A DNA stretch of 64,000 nt from CAXMMR01 sp963692975 (GCA_963692975.2 CAXMMR010000027.1:1-64000); one strand, 5' to 3'; positions 36,912 through 44,720 are shown, counted from the stretch's first letter. Numbers and translations: made by a program. The notes: generated by a model from the sequence alone, not told the origin.

Positions 36912-36935
36912 CTTCCTTCCTTTCAGGAGCGCGCC

Positions 36936-38225
36936 ATGGACCCCCTGCTGCAGGTGCGCAACATCCGCCAGGCCTATACCAAGGAGGCCAGCGCCGACTT
37001 CATCGTGCTCGACAACGTCGACCTGACGATGCAATCGGGCGAGATCGTCGGCCTGCTCGGCCGCTCCGGCTCGGGCAAGTCCACCCTGCTGCGCATCGTC
37101 TCCGGCCTGCTGCGGCCAACCGCCGGCGAGGTCGTGTGGCGCGGCGCGGCATTGCAGGGCCCTGCCCCTGGCGTCGCCATGGTGTTCCAGAGCTTCGCCC
37201 TGTTCCCCTGGCTCACCGTGCAGGAAAACGTCGAGATCGGCCTCGAGGCGCAAGGCATCCGCCGCGCCGAGCGCCGCGAGCGCGCCGAGGCGGCGATCGA
37301 CCTCATCGGCCTCGGCGGCTACGAGAGCGCCTACCCCAAGGAGATGTCCGGCGGCATGCGCCAGCGCGTCGGCCTCGCCCGCGCCCTCGTCGTCCATCCC
37401 GACTTGCTGCTGATGGACGAGCCGTTCTCGGCGCTGGACGTGCTCACCGCCGAGACCCTCCGCACCGACCTCATCGACCTGTGGATGGAGCGCAAGCTGC
37501 CGGTCAAATCCGTGCTGCTGGTCACCCACAACATCGAGGAGGCGGTGCTGATGTGCGACCGCATCCTCGTGTTCTCCTCCAACCCAGGCCGCGTCGCCCA
37601 GGAACTGGCGGTGCCGTTCGCCCACCCGCGCAACCGCCACGACGCCGCGTTCCGCAAGTTCGTCGACGACATCTACGCCCTGATGACGCGCCGCGCGACC
37701 TCGGTGCCGGCGCCGAGCGACAAGCCGGTCAACCCGATGACCCAGGCGCTGCACCCGGTCTCGACCAACCTCATGGCCGGCCTGCTGGAGATCCTGGCCG
37801 GCGCGCAATATTCCGGCCGCGCCGACCTCCCACCGCTCGCCGCCGCGCTGCAGCTCGAGCTCGACGACCTGCTGCCGCTCGGCGAGGCGCTGCAGATGGT
37901 CGGCTTCGCGCTGCTCGAGGAGGGCGACATCAAGCTGACCGAAGCCGGCCGCCTCTATGTCCAGGCCGACACCGACGATCGCAAGGCGCTGTTCCGCACC
38001 GCGTTGCGCGAGCGCGTGCCGCTCGCCGCGATGATCCGCGGCGTGCTCGACGAACGCTGGAACCATCGCGCCTCGGCGGTGCGCTTCCGCGACGAGCTGG
38101 AAGACCACATGTCGCCCGACTACGCCGAGGACACGCTGTCCTCGGTTATCAATTGGGGCCGCTTCGCCGAGCTCTACAACTACGACGACGAGGCGGACCA
38201 GTTCTTCCTCGATGTGGAGGAGTGA
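36936..38225 (+). CDS. ABC importer ATPase with AAA-associated C-terminal domain
   Basis: 429 residues. The ATPase domain has Walker A GRSGSGKST at about 42-50, signature MSGGMRQR, Walker B LLLMDEPF and the switch His in LVTHNIEEA. After residue 270 comes an extra domain of about 150 residues (LLEILAGAQYSGRADLPPLA ... GRFAELYNYDD) matching the AAA_assoc_C (PF09821) type found on some NitT/TauT-like ATPases. It pairs with the fused permease upstream, from which it is separated by a family A repeat; a second family A repeat follows it. Confidence 0.92.
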   Translation: MDPLLQVRNIRQAYTKEASADFIVLDNVDLTMQSGEIVGLLGRSGSGKSTLLRIVSGLLRPTAGEVVWRGAALQGPAPGVAMVFQSFALFPWLTVQENVEIGLEAQGIRRAERRERAEAAIDLIGLGGYESAYPKEMSGGMRQRVGLARALVVHPDLLLMDEPFSALDVLTAETLRTDLIDLWMERKLPVKSVLLVTHNIEEAVLMCDRILVFSSNPGRVAQELAVPFAHPRNRHDAAFRKFVDDIYALMTRRATSVPAPSDKPVNPMTQALHPVSTNLMAGLLEILAGAQYSGRADLPPLAAALQLELDDLLPLGEALQMVGFALLEEGDIKLTEAGRLYVQADTDDRKALFRTALRERVPLAAMIRGVLDERWNHRASAVRFRDELEDHMSPDYAEDTLSSVINWGRFAELYNYDDEADQFFLDVEE

Positions 38226-38237
38226 AGCAGGAAAAGA

Positions 38238-38352
38238 GGTTCTTTTTTGAAAAAAAGAACCAAAAAACTTTTGTCCGGTACGAGCCATCGCCAGCTTGGC
38301 AAGCGATAGTACGAATGAAAGTTTTTTGCTTCTTTTTTTCAAAAAAGAAGCG
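38238..38352. repeat. Family A inverted repeat, copy 7
   Basis: The left half (38238-38275) has GGTTC/GAACC followed by AAAAAACTTTTGTC. The right half (38313-38352) has GAATGAAAG followed by the GCTTC/GAAGC stem. It ends directly before the ribosome-binding site of the peroxidase gene. Confidence 0.92.
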
Positions 38353-38369
38353 CTTCGAAGGAGGACTGA

Positions 38370-38849
38370 ATGGGCGTGTTCGACGAGACGGTGGAGGCGC
38401 TGGACGGCCGGCCGACGACGCTGGCCGAGTATGGCGGCCGGGTGCTTCTGATCGTCAACACGGCGAGCAAATGCGGCTTCACGCCGCAATTTGAAGGGCT
38501 GGAGGCGCTGCATCGCCGCTTCGGTCCGGACCGCTTCGCCGTGCTCGGCTTTCCCTGCAACCAGTTCGCCGGCCAGGAGCCGGGCAACGCCGCCGAGATC
38601 GCCTCGTTCTGCACCACGACCTACGACGTGAGCTTCCCGATGTTCGCCAAGGTCGACGTGAACGGCAGCGCTGCGCACCCGCTCTTCCGGTGGCTGAAGA
38701 GCGAGCGCCGCGGCGTGCTCGGCACCGGCGCGATCAAGTGGAACTTCACTAAGTTCCTGCTCGACCGCCACGGCCGCGTGGTCGGCCGCTTCGGCCCGAC
38801 CACCAAGCCCGAGGCGATTGCCGGCGCCATCGAGGCGCTGCTGGCGTGA
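38370..38849 (+). CDS. Glutathione peroxidase family protein
   Basis: 159 residues, thioredoxin fold. The peroxidatic Cys lies in NTASKCGFTPQFEGLE at about 30-45; GFPCNQFAGQEPG and KWNFTKFL supply the Gln, Trp and Asn of the active site. Bacterial members usually reduce peroxides with thioredoxin rather than glutathione. GAAGGAGG about eight bases before the ATG is one of the clearest ribosome-binding sites in the window. The stop overlaps the next start (GTGA). Confidence 0.95.
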   Translation: MGVFDETVEALDGRPTTLAEYGGRVLLIVNTASKCGFTPQFEGLEALHRRFGPDRFAVLGFPCNQFAGQEPGNAAEIASFCTTTYDVSFPMFAKVDVNGSAAHPLFRWLKSERRGVLGTGAIKWNFTKFLLDRHGRVVGRFGPTTKPEAIAGAIEALLA

Positions 38850-39052
38850 GCGAGGCGGACCGCGACGACCCCAAGTTTCGCGCCGGCTGGGCCGCCGCCA
38901 TCGAGGCCGCCCGCTTCTGGCACGAAGCCCGCGCCAAGCAGACCCTGATTCAGGCCAAACGCTCGCGCTTTCCAAAAAACCTGGAGCGTGAGGCAGAGGT
39001 GCACAAGAATTCGGCCGAGTTGCTGGCGACGTTGTCTCCGGACGACGTGTAG
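38846..39052 (+). CDS. Small hypothetical protein coupled to the peroxidase
   Basis: 68 residues, charged and probably helical (DDPKFRAGWAAAIEAARFW, then an R/K/E-rich second half). The GTG start overlaps the peroxidase stop by four bases, so the pair is probably co-translated. No motif is recognised. It may be a small conserved alphaproteobacterial protein; function unknown. Confidence 0.7.
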   Translation: MSEADRDDPKFRAGWAAAIEAARFWHEARAKQTLIQAKRSRFPKNLEREAEVHKNSAELLATLSPDDV

Positions 39053-39058
39053 CAGTAA

Positions 39059-39116
39059 GAAAGGCAAGGGCTCTGCCCTTGACCCGCTGGGGCCGTTAGG
39101 CCCCAGACCCGATTTG
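39059..39116 (+). repeat. Family B left arm, forward, beside the lower-G+C gene
   Basis: AAGGCAAGGGCTCTGCCCTT and GGGGCCGTTAGGCCCC form the two left-arm hairpins. The right arm is absent; the hypothetical gene at 39118-39531 follows in its place. Confidence 0.88.
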
Positions 39117-39117
39117 C

Positions 39118-39531
39118 TTAAGGGCCGGTCAGGCCGACTCCGACGGCAACGCGCGAGACTTTGCCTCCCGCATTTTCAAAAATAACTTGCCACCTCTTGG
39201 AGATGAAAAGTCTCCAGGTTTTTCGCTCGCCCGAGTCACACCAAAGTATATTAGCTGGTCCTACTACTACTTTCCGGCTCGGATCAGGCCCGTCGTCAGA
39301 GTAACGAGTATTAGCCTGTAACAAGCATTTAAAGCCATCGCCCTCCATAAGCTTTTTTGCGTCCTTGATGGACGTCCCTATGGGTATCCGCCTCAGAACT
39401 GCTGACTTTGTCGTTTCCTCATCCGGCTTCATGAACCGTGATTTTGCCATGGCCGCCCTTGGATCAGAGATGACGAGAAGCGACGCGGAGAAAGTCGCGG
39501 CTTTGAAGATACTCGATAAAGATGCCATCAA
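39118..39531 (-). CDS. Exported hypothetical protein of lower G+C content
   Basis: 137 residues. A weak signal peptide (MASLSSIFKAATFSASLLVI...AMA) is followed by a soluble domain. IPIGTSIKDAKKLMEGDGFKC resembles the start of small secreted domains built around a Gly-Thr-Ser turn and one Cys; a second Cys lies in ILWCDSGE. Its codons are visibly more A+T-rich than any other gene here. It is bracketed by two inverted family B left arms, so it may have arrived with or within that element. Function unknown. Confidence 0.7.
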   Translation of the reverse strand: MMASLSSIFKAATFSASLLVISDPRAAMAKSRFMKPDEETTKSAVLRRIPIGTSIKDAKKLMEGDGFKCLLQANTRYSDDGPDPSRKVVVGPANILWCDSGERKTWRLFISKRWQVIFENAGGKVSRVAVGVGLTGP

Positions 39532-39567
39532 TATGACGCCTCAAATTGCAATTTTTTGCTACCATCA

Positions 39568-39623
39568 GGGGTCTGGGGCCTCACGGCCCCAGCGGGTCCA
39601 GGGCAGCGCCCTGGCCTTGCCTT
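39568..39623 (-). repeat. Family B left arm, reverse, beside the lower-G+C gene
   Basis: GGGGTCTGGGGCC...GGCCCCAGCGGGT and CCAGGGCAGCGCCCTGG are the reverse complement of a left arm. With the arm at 39059-39116 it forms an inverted pair around a single gene. Confidence 0.9.
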
Positions 39624-39636
39624 TTCCCAGGGCCGG

Positions 39637-40860
39637 CTAGGCGGCCGGCTGGCGCGGCAGCAGCACCCAGGCGCTGCCGCCGGCATGCATGCGCCCCGCC
39701 GCCGCCTCGGCCGTCGCTCCGGAGCCGTAGAAGATGTCGGCCCGCGCGGCGCCGTTGATGTCGGTGCCGAGGTCCTGCGCCACCGTCAGGCGCCGCCAGG
39801 GAGCATGTGTCAGCGGGTCGTCGGTGGCGATGAAGACCGGCGCGCCGAGCGGCACAACGGTGCGGTCGACGGCGACCGAGCGACCGGGCGTCAGCGCCAC
39901 GCCAAGCGCCCCGGGCGGCCCGACCATGGCGCCGGCGCCAGCATCCTGAGGCACCTGCCGAAAGAACACGTAGTCCGGGTTTTCATCGAGCAGCGCGTCG
40001 GCCTGCGCCGGGTGGGCCGCAAGCCAAGCCCGGATCGACTGCATGCTGACGTCGTCGGCCGCGAGCTGTCCCCGCTCGGTGAGCAGCCGGCCGACCGGCA
40101 CGTAAGGCTGGCCGTTCTGCCCGTCATAGGTGACCCGTAGAGTGACGCCGCTCGGTGTCACGATGCGGCCGGAGCCCTGCAGCTGCAGGAAGAACAGGTC
40201 AGTGCGGCTCTTCAGCCAAACGATCTCGAGATCTCGGTCGTCGAGCGCGCCGGCGGCGATCTGCGCCCGCGTGTAGTACGGCACGGTGCGCCCATCAGCC
40301 AGCCGCCGGAGGACGACCGGACGGCCGTTTGGCCGGACGGGCGGCAGGCGAACCAGGTCGTCCGGGCGGGCCAGCAGCGGCACCTGATAAAGCCCGCCCC
40401 GCGCCGTCGCGCCGGCAACCAGCGGCTCGTAATAGCCGGTGAACAAGCCGGCGGCCTTGATGCCGTCGCCCAGCTGGTGCGGCGTGAACCAGGCTTCGAG
40501 GTAGTGCCGCGCCGCCGCGTCATCGCCATCCGGCACGTGGGCGAGCGCCGCGCAAGGCTGCGTCCATTCCGCTGCCTGCCCGGCTGACGCGGCGGCCAGG
40601 CTGCCGCCGCCGAGCCGCTGATCAGCCGGCAAGGTGGTCAACCGCGCGCAGCCGCGTCGCAGCGCGGGGAGCGCCTCGGCCAAATGGTCAGCGGACCAGC
40701 CTGGAAGCTCGGCGAACGGCACCGCCTCGGTCGCAACACCGTCGACCAGCGCTATGTTGGCGTCACACCCACCTAACGCCAGCGCGAGGCTGAGCGTGAC
40801 CGCGGCGGCTCGACAGCCCAGCCGCACGAGCCGCTGCGTGCGGCCGTCAGGCGGCCGCAC
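39637..40860 (-). CDS. mltA: Membrane-bound lytic transglycosylase MltA
   Basis: About 407 residues from a GTG at 40860 whose first base is the last base of the Tim44-like stop codon (TAGTG). A lipobox (LALALGGC) follows, so the protein should be an outer-membrane lipoprotein. MltA motifs: GLFTGYYEP, FLQLQGSGRI, PDYVFFR and the catalytic-Asp region AQDLGTDINGAARADIFYGSG. It cleaves glycan strands to anhydromuropeptides. A later GTG at 40827 would give a shorter, more typical signal, and an ATG at 40929 is also possible. The start lies in a 33-bp tandem duplication. Confidence 0.93.
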   Translation of the reverse strand: MRPPDGRTQRLVRLGCRAAAVTLSLALALGGCDANIALVDGVATEAVPFAELPGWSADHLAEALPALRRGCARLTTLPADQRLGGGSLAAASAGQAAEWTQPCAALAHVPDGDDAAARHYLEAWFTPHQLGDGIKAAGLFTGYYEPLVAGATARGGLYQVPLLARPDDLVRLPPVRPNGRPVVLRRLADGRTVPYYTRAQIAAGALDDRDLEIVWLKSRTDLFFLQLQGSGRIVTPSGVTLRVTYDGQNGQPYVPVGRLLTERGQLAADDVSMQSIRAWLAAHPAQADALLDENPDYVFFRQVPQDAGAGAMVGPPGALGVALTPGRSVAVDRTVVPLGAPVFIATDDPLTHAPWRRLTVAQDLGTDINGAARADIFYGSGATAEAAAGRMHAGGSAWVLLPRQPAA

Positions 40861-40886
40861 TAGGCGCTGCGTGCGGCCGTCAGGCG
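40821..40886. repeat. 33-bp tandem duplication across the tim44/mltA junction
   Basis: Two adjacent 33-base units (40821-40853 and 40854-40886) differ at only a few positions. Both encode RTQRLVR in the mltA frame, and the second unit contains the stop codon of the Tim44-like gene. Confidence 0.85.
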
Positions 40887-41528
40887 CCAGGCCGGATCGG
40901 AGCGGGAGAGGTCGCGCTCGAAGCTCCATAGGTCGTGCAGCTCGGTAATGCCCTCTGTGCCCGTGACAGGATTGCTGGCCCGGTCCAGCGTCATGTTGAC
41001 CTGGTCCGAGACGAACCGGACGGCGATCTCGGCTTGGCTGCCGAGCAGGGTGGCCGTCTCGATGGTGGCGGCGGTAATGGCGCGGATCTCGGTGCGTTGG
41101 GTCTCGCCGGCCTCCTCACGAGCCGAGATGGCGGCGGCAAAGGCATCGTAGCTCTCGGGGCTGAGCAAGGGCCGCAGCGTGCCGCGGTCGCCGGCGGCAA
41201 ATGCCTCGACGATCATCCGGAAGGCGGCCTCGGCGCCGGCGAGGAACTTGCCCGGCTCGAAGCTGCGGTCCACACCCTGCATGCGAGACAAAGCCTGCCC
41301 CGTCGGGCTTGCCGGGTCGGGCAGGATGCGGCTGGTCGGCGGCGCCTCCACCTTGACGTCGATCATCGGCGATTGCCGTCCAGCCGGTCGCGGCTTGGGC
41401 GCCGCAGCCGGCGCCGGACGGCCGTCAAAGCCGGTGCGCTTGCCCAGGATGCTGCGCAGCCGCAGCACCAGGAAGGCGGCAATGGCGCCGAAGAGCACCA
41501 GATCGATCGTAAACCCGCCGTCGCCCAT
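40860..41528 (-). CDS. Tim44/TimA family protein
   Basis: 222 residues from the ATG at 41528. An N-terminal hydrophobic segment (TIDLVLFGAIAAFLVLRL) is followed by a proline-rich linker and a Tim44-like domain (FLAGAEAAFRMIVEAFAAGDR ... HDLWSFERDL). Bacterial members are membrane-associated relatives of mitochondrial Tim44 with no settled function. In many alphaproteobacteria the gene lies next to mltA and opposite secB; here mltA is adjacent but secB is about 3 kb away beyond inserted genes. Confidence 0.88.
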   Translation of the reverse strand: MGDGGFTIDLVLFGAIAAFLVLRLRSILGKRTGFDGRPAPAAAPKPRPAGRQSPMIDVKVEAPPTSRILPDPASPTGQALSRMQGVDRSFEPGKFLAGAEAAFRMIVEAFAAGDRGTLRPLLSPESYDAFAAAISAREEAGETQRTEIRAITAATIETATLLGSQAEIAVRFVSDQVNMTLDRASNPVTGTEGITELHDLWSFERDLSRSDPAWRLTAARSA

Positions 41529-41676
41529 GACTATAGACTCCCTGTTGCTAGACATAGGAGGCCAGTCGTCAAGCGGCAATCGTAGAGGGTCACCGGGTCG
41601 CGTGCCTTCAGGCGTTAACGCTTCAGCAACCTGTAGAGCCCACACTACCCGTCGAACTCACAGGTTAAGAAGCGCG

Positions 41677-42921
41677 ATGGCCGGGAGACGTTTTGAACAG
41701 CTCCGGGTCCGAGACATCCGGCAGGACCGGCGTGCGACGGTGTCGATCATTACGGCATTTCTCGGCACGGCTCTCATCGGGTTTAGCGCGCTCGCGGTCG
41801 ATGTCGGCATCTGGAAGACGAATCAGGCCGCCATGCAGGGGGCCGCGGATCAGGCGGCCTATGCGGCCAGCTACAATATTTCCTACGGCGTCAGCTCGGC
41901 GCGAAAGGAGGGAATGGGTACTGCTGCGGCGAACGGCTTCGTTGGCGGCGTCAACGGCATCGCAGTCGCTATCAACGTCCCGCCTCTGACCGGCCCCAAT
42001 ACGGCAACGGCCAACGCGATCGAGGCCATCATCACCCAGCCTCAAGCCTCGTTTTTGCGTGGCGTTATCAGCAGCAGCCCGGTGAACGCGTCCGGTCGGG
42101 CCGTCGTCGTTCCGGTGACTGGTCCCACATGCGTCATGGCACTTCAATCGAGCGGCTACGGGATCAACGTCACGGGTGCGGGCGCCATCACCGCCACCAA
42201 CTGCGACGTCTTCGACGATTCCGTCAGCTCGTCAGCCGATTGCGACGTCGGCGTTGTCGGTGCAGCAACCATCGCCGCCTATGACGTCTTCCTGGGACAA
42301 CCCGCCTGTCCCCTGGTGGCCATCGTGGCCACTGACAAGTTCAAGGCGCCTGCAGCAGCGGCAATCGATCCCTACGCAGGCTACACTCCGCCTGCTGCGG
42401 CATCATCCTGTAAAAGCACGGGTATCGGCCTCATCGCGCTGCTCCCGGTCACGCTCTCAACGCCAGGCACCTATTGCGGCTTTACAACAGCGGGCGCTTT
42501 GACGCTGAACCTGGGTTCGCCCGGCGTCTACATTTTCGCGGGCAGCATCACTGTCGCTGGCGCCTTCTCCTTCTCCGGAGGATCAAACGACGTCACCGTC
42601 GTCATGGCGCCTGGCGCAACGATGAACCTGCTCGGCGCTACTTCGGTAAACTTGCATTGTCTCACGACCGGGCCGACGGCAGGGATTGCTTTGTGGCTGG
42701 AGGGAGACCAGCCGTTCAGCCTGACGGGCGCATCGGCTCTGACCATTGGCGGCGCTTTCTACGCGCCAAGCTCGGCCGTAACCCTAACCGGAGCGGCAAG
42801 CAGTCCCTGCACTCAGCTTATCGTTTCTTCGCTCTCCGTGACCGGCGCCATAAACCTGCAGCACAATTGCGCGGGTTACGGCGTGCTGGACGCGACCATT
42901 GGCTACAAGCTCGCAGAGTGA
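41677..42921 (+). CDS. TadG-like pilus-associated protein
   Basis: 414 residues. The N-terminus, RATVSIITAFLGTALIGFSALAVDVG, followed by AAMQGAADQAAYAAS, is typical of TadG-type proteins (putative Flp pilus assembly). The rest is Gly/Ala/Ser/Thr-rich with several Cys and resembles a beta-solenoid surface domain (LNLGSPGVYIFAGSITVAGAF). It probably crosses the inner membrane once. The start at 41677 is chosen because the longer frame overlaps the divergent tim44 promoter. No TadA, TadB, TadC or Flp gene is in the window. Confidence 0.82.
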   Translation: MAGRRFEQLRVRDIRQDRRATVSIITAFLGTALIGFSALAVDVGIWKTNQAAMQGAADQAAYAASYNISYGVSSARKEGMGTAAANGFVGGVNGIAVAINVPPLTGPNTATANAIEAIITQPQASFLRGVISSSPVNASGRAVVVPVTGPTCVMALQSSGYGINVTGAGAITATNCDVFDDSVSSSADCDVGVVGAATIAAYDVFLGQPACPLVAIVATDKFKAPAAAAIDPYAGYTPPAAASSCKSTGIGLIALLPVTLSTPGTYCGFTTAGALTLNLGSPGVYIFAGSITVAGAFSFSGGSNDVTVVMAPGATMNLLGATSVNLHCLTTGPTAGIALWLEGDQPFSLTGASALTIGGAFYAPSSAVTLTGAASSPCTQLIVSSLSVTGAINLQHNCAGYGVLDATIGYKLAE

Positions 42922-43403
42922 GGCACTCGTCAAAAGACAGCCTTACGTGCATCAAGGCGTTGCTCCGTGCGCGCGATGGCGTTGCAGCGGTTGAGTTCGC
43001 GCTGCTGGCGCCGACGCTTGTTCTACTGCTTGCCGGTGCGGTTAGCTTCGGCGACGCGCTCCGGGTCAAGGTGGAAGTCGGCAATGCGGCGCGTGCCGGC
43101 GCGGATTGGGCTGCTCTTCAAGGCTATAACATCCTGAAAATCCAGGCTGCAGCACAGGGCGCCACCAATCTCGGCGCCAACGTGACAGTGGCCCCTGTGC
43201 TCTCGTTAGCTGAGTGCATGGATCCAAGCAGCTCGACGCCGGTCCTGGACCCGTTGTTGACGCCATGCACGAGCACGGGCGCGCCGCCAGGTCTTTACGT
43301 GACGGTAACGACAAGCACCGTCTACCGATACATCATGCCGCTGGCCGGGTTCAACATGGGCGCGGTCACGCTGAGCGGCGTGGCCATCGCCCGGGTACAA
43401 TAG
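42918..43403 (+). CDS. TadE-like pseudopilin
   Basis: 161 residues from a GTG at 42918 overlapping the TadG stop (GTGA). DGVAAVEFALLAPTLVLLLAGAV is the TadE prepilin-like segment with the conserved Glu. The distal part is exported, with a pair of Cys (ECMD and TPCTS). A large frame further upstream is a shadow of the TadG gene. It is likely a minor pilin or envelope-anchored partner of its neighbours. Confidence 0.85.
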   Translation: MRHSSKDSLTCIKALLRARDGVAAVEFALLAPTLVLLLAGAVSFGDALRVKVEVGNAARAGADWAALQGYNILKIQAAAQGATNLGANVTVAPVLSLAECMDPSSSTPVLDPLLTPCTSTGAPPGLYVTVTTSTVYRYIMPLAGFNMGAVTLSGVAIARVQ

Positions 43404-43458
43404 TCATCGTGAGGAATGCTGCGGTGCAAGAAATTGCTGACTGGCCGATGGTGAGACC

Positions 43459-43827
43459 ATGACGCTCTATGGCGTCGCCCGCAGGCTGCAGTCGCGCGCC
43501 GGCACCACAGCGGTGGAGTTCGCCCTGCTGGCGCTGCCGTTCCTGCTCCTCGTCACCGGGATAATGGATGCTAGCCGACTAGTCTGGACCAACTTCTCGC
43601 TCCAATTCGCCGTCGAGGCGGCAGCGCGGTGCGCGGCAGTCACCTCGACGACCTGCGGGCCACAGTCGATGACGGCGCCCGGCGCCGCAAGCTTCACCTA
43701 CAACGCCACCGCGTCTTGCAACGGCGTCGCCGGCAGTCAAGTATCGGGGACAATGCCGTTCTTTTTCACGGTGCCGGGGTTCCCCGTGTCAGTCACGCTG
43801 AACGCCATGTCGTGCCGACCCACCTAG
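43459..43827 (+). CDS. Second TadE-like pseudopilin
   Basis: 122 residues. RAGTTAVEFALLALPFLLLVTGI is the TadE signature, followed by an exported domain with four Cys (RCAA, TTCG, ASCN, SCRPT), so two disulfides are likely. It is the third gene of the orphan TadG/TadE set. A perfect hairpin overlaps its stop codon. Confidence 0.88.
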   Translation: MTLYGVARRLQSRAGTTAVEFALLALPFLLLVTGIMDASRLVWTNFSLQFAVEAAARCAAVTSTTCGPQSMTAPGAASFTYNATASCNGVAGSQVSGTMPFFFTVPGFPVSVTLNAMSCRPT

Positions 43828-43835
43828 TGGGTCGG
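43815..43835. terminator. Hairpin across the TadE stop codon
   Basis: CCGACCCAC and GTGGGTCGG flank CTA, with the TAG stop in the loop and descending stem. No T-run follows. The 43828-44036 spacer after it holds nothing else recognisable. Confidence 0.45.
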
Positions 43836-44036
43836 TCAAGTTGACGCCGGCACGCTCATGTTTGGAGGAGATGTCGCCTGCAATCAGGCTGAGCCTGAGA
43901 CTTCGCGTGTCCAGGTGGGATAAGGGTCACGCCTGGCGTTGACGGAGAATCTGTTTCAGGCGGGTATGGAGCTGACTTTCCACCACGCCCGCCACGCGCT
44001 AGATCCGGTGCCTCCGGTTCCGGACCCGCTTACGCC

Positions 44037-44591
44037 ATGATCCTGCTGCGCCACGGCCAGAGCGAGTTCAACCGCCAGTTCACCCTGACCCGGCGCGATC
44101 CGGGCATCGAGGATCCCGACCTCACCGAGCTCGGCCAAACCCAGGCCCTGCAAGCCGCCGAGCGCCTCGCCGAGCTCGACCTGCGCCGCTGCATCGTCTC
44201 GCCCTACACCCGAGCCCTGCAGACCGCCGCCCCGATCGTGGCCAGACGCGGCTTGCCGGTGAGCGTCGATCCGCGCGTGCGCGAGCGCTATGCCTTCGTC
44301 TGCGACGTCGGCAGCCCACGCGCCCGGCTTGAGGCAAGCTGGCCAGGGCACGACTTCGCCGCCATCGACGAGGTCTGGTGGCCGAGCGCCCGCGAGGCCG
44401 AGGACGGAGTGATCGCGCGCGCCGGCGCCTTCCGCCGCGACATGGCCGCGCGCGACGATTGGCAGCACACGCTGGTCGTCAGCCACTGGGGCTTCCTGCT
44501 GGCGCTGAGCGGCACCAGCCTGCAAAACGGCGCCTCTATGCGCTACGACCCGAACACGCCGGCGCCCAGCGAGATCATCTGGCGCCCATGA
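44037..44591 (+). CDS. Histidine phosphatase superfamily protein
   Basis: 184 residues. The LRHGQSEFN phospho-His motif is at the N-terminus, the conserved Arg lies in SPYTRALQT, and the second His is in VVSHWGF. It is a phosphoglycerate-mutase-like phosphatase, but the sequence does not define the substrate. No strong Shine-Dalgarno is seen. It stands between the TadE genes and secB. Confidence 0.9.
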   Translation: MILLRHGQSEFNRQFTLTRRDPGIEDPDLTELGQTQALQAAERLAELDLRRCIVSPYTRALQTAAPIVARRGLPVSVDPRVRERYAFVCDVGSPRARLEASWPGHDFAAIDEVWWPSAREAEDGVIARAGAFRRDMAARDDWQHTLVVSHWGFLLALSGTSLQNGASMRYDPNTPAPSEIIWRP

Positions 44592-44720
44592 CCGCCCGCA
44601 TGACCGCCCGCTGGAACGCCCGCATCACCGCCCGCGCCGGGGCGGCAACCGCACGCCGGTAGCGCCCCGGCGGTCGGCATGCTACCCGCGCCGCCATCAC
44701 CGAGCGAGGAAGCCAACGCG

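Noticed and set aside
545..38352. Family A elements as ordinary Rho-independent terminators
   Set aside because: The stems are AT-rich, copies occur in divergent promoter regions (10610) and inside operons (21819, 36800), and the paired inverted layout is not needed for termination. The solitary half at 33972 might still act as one.
44588..44662. Short frame with repeated MTAR units after the phosphatase gene
   Set aside because: Only about 24 codons, built from an ACCGCCCGC micro-repeat, with no features of a protein.
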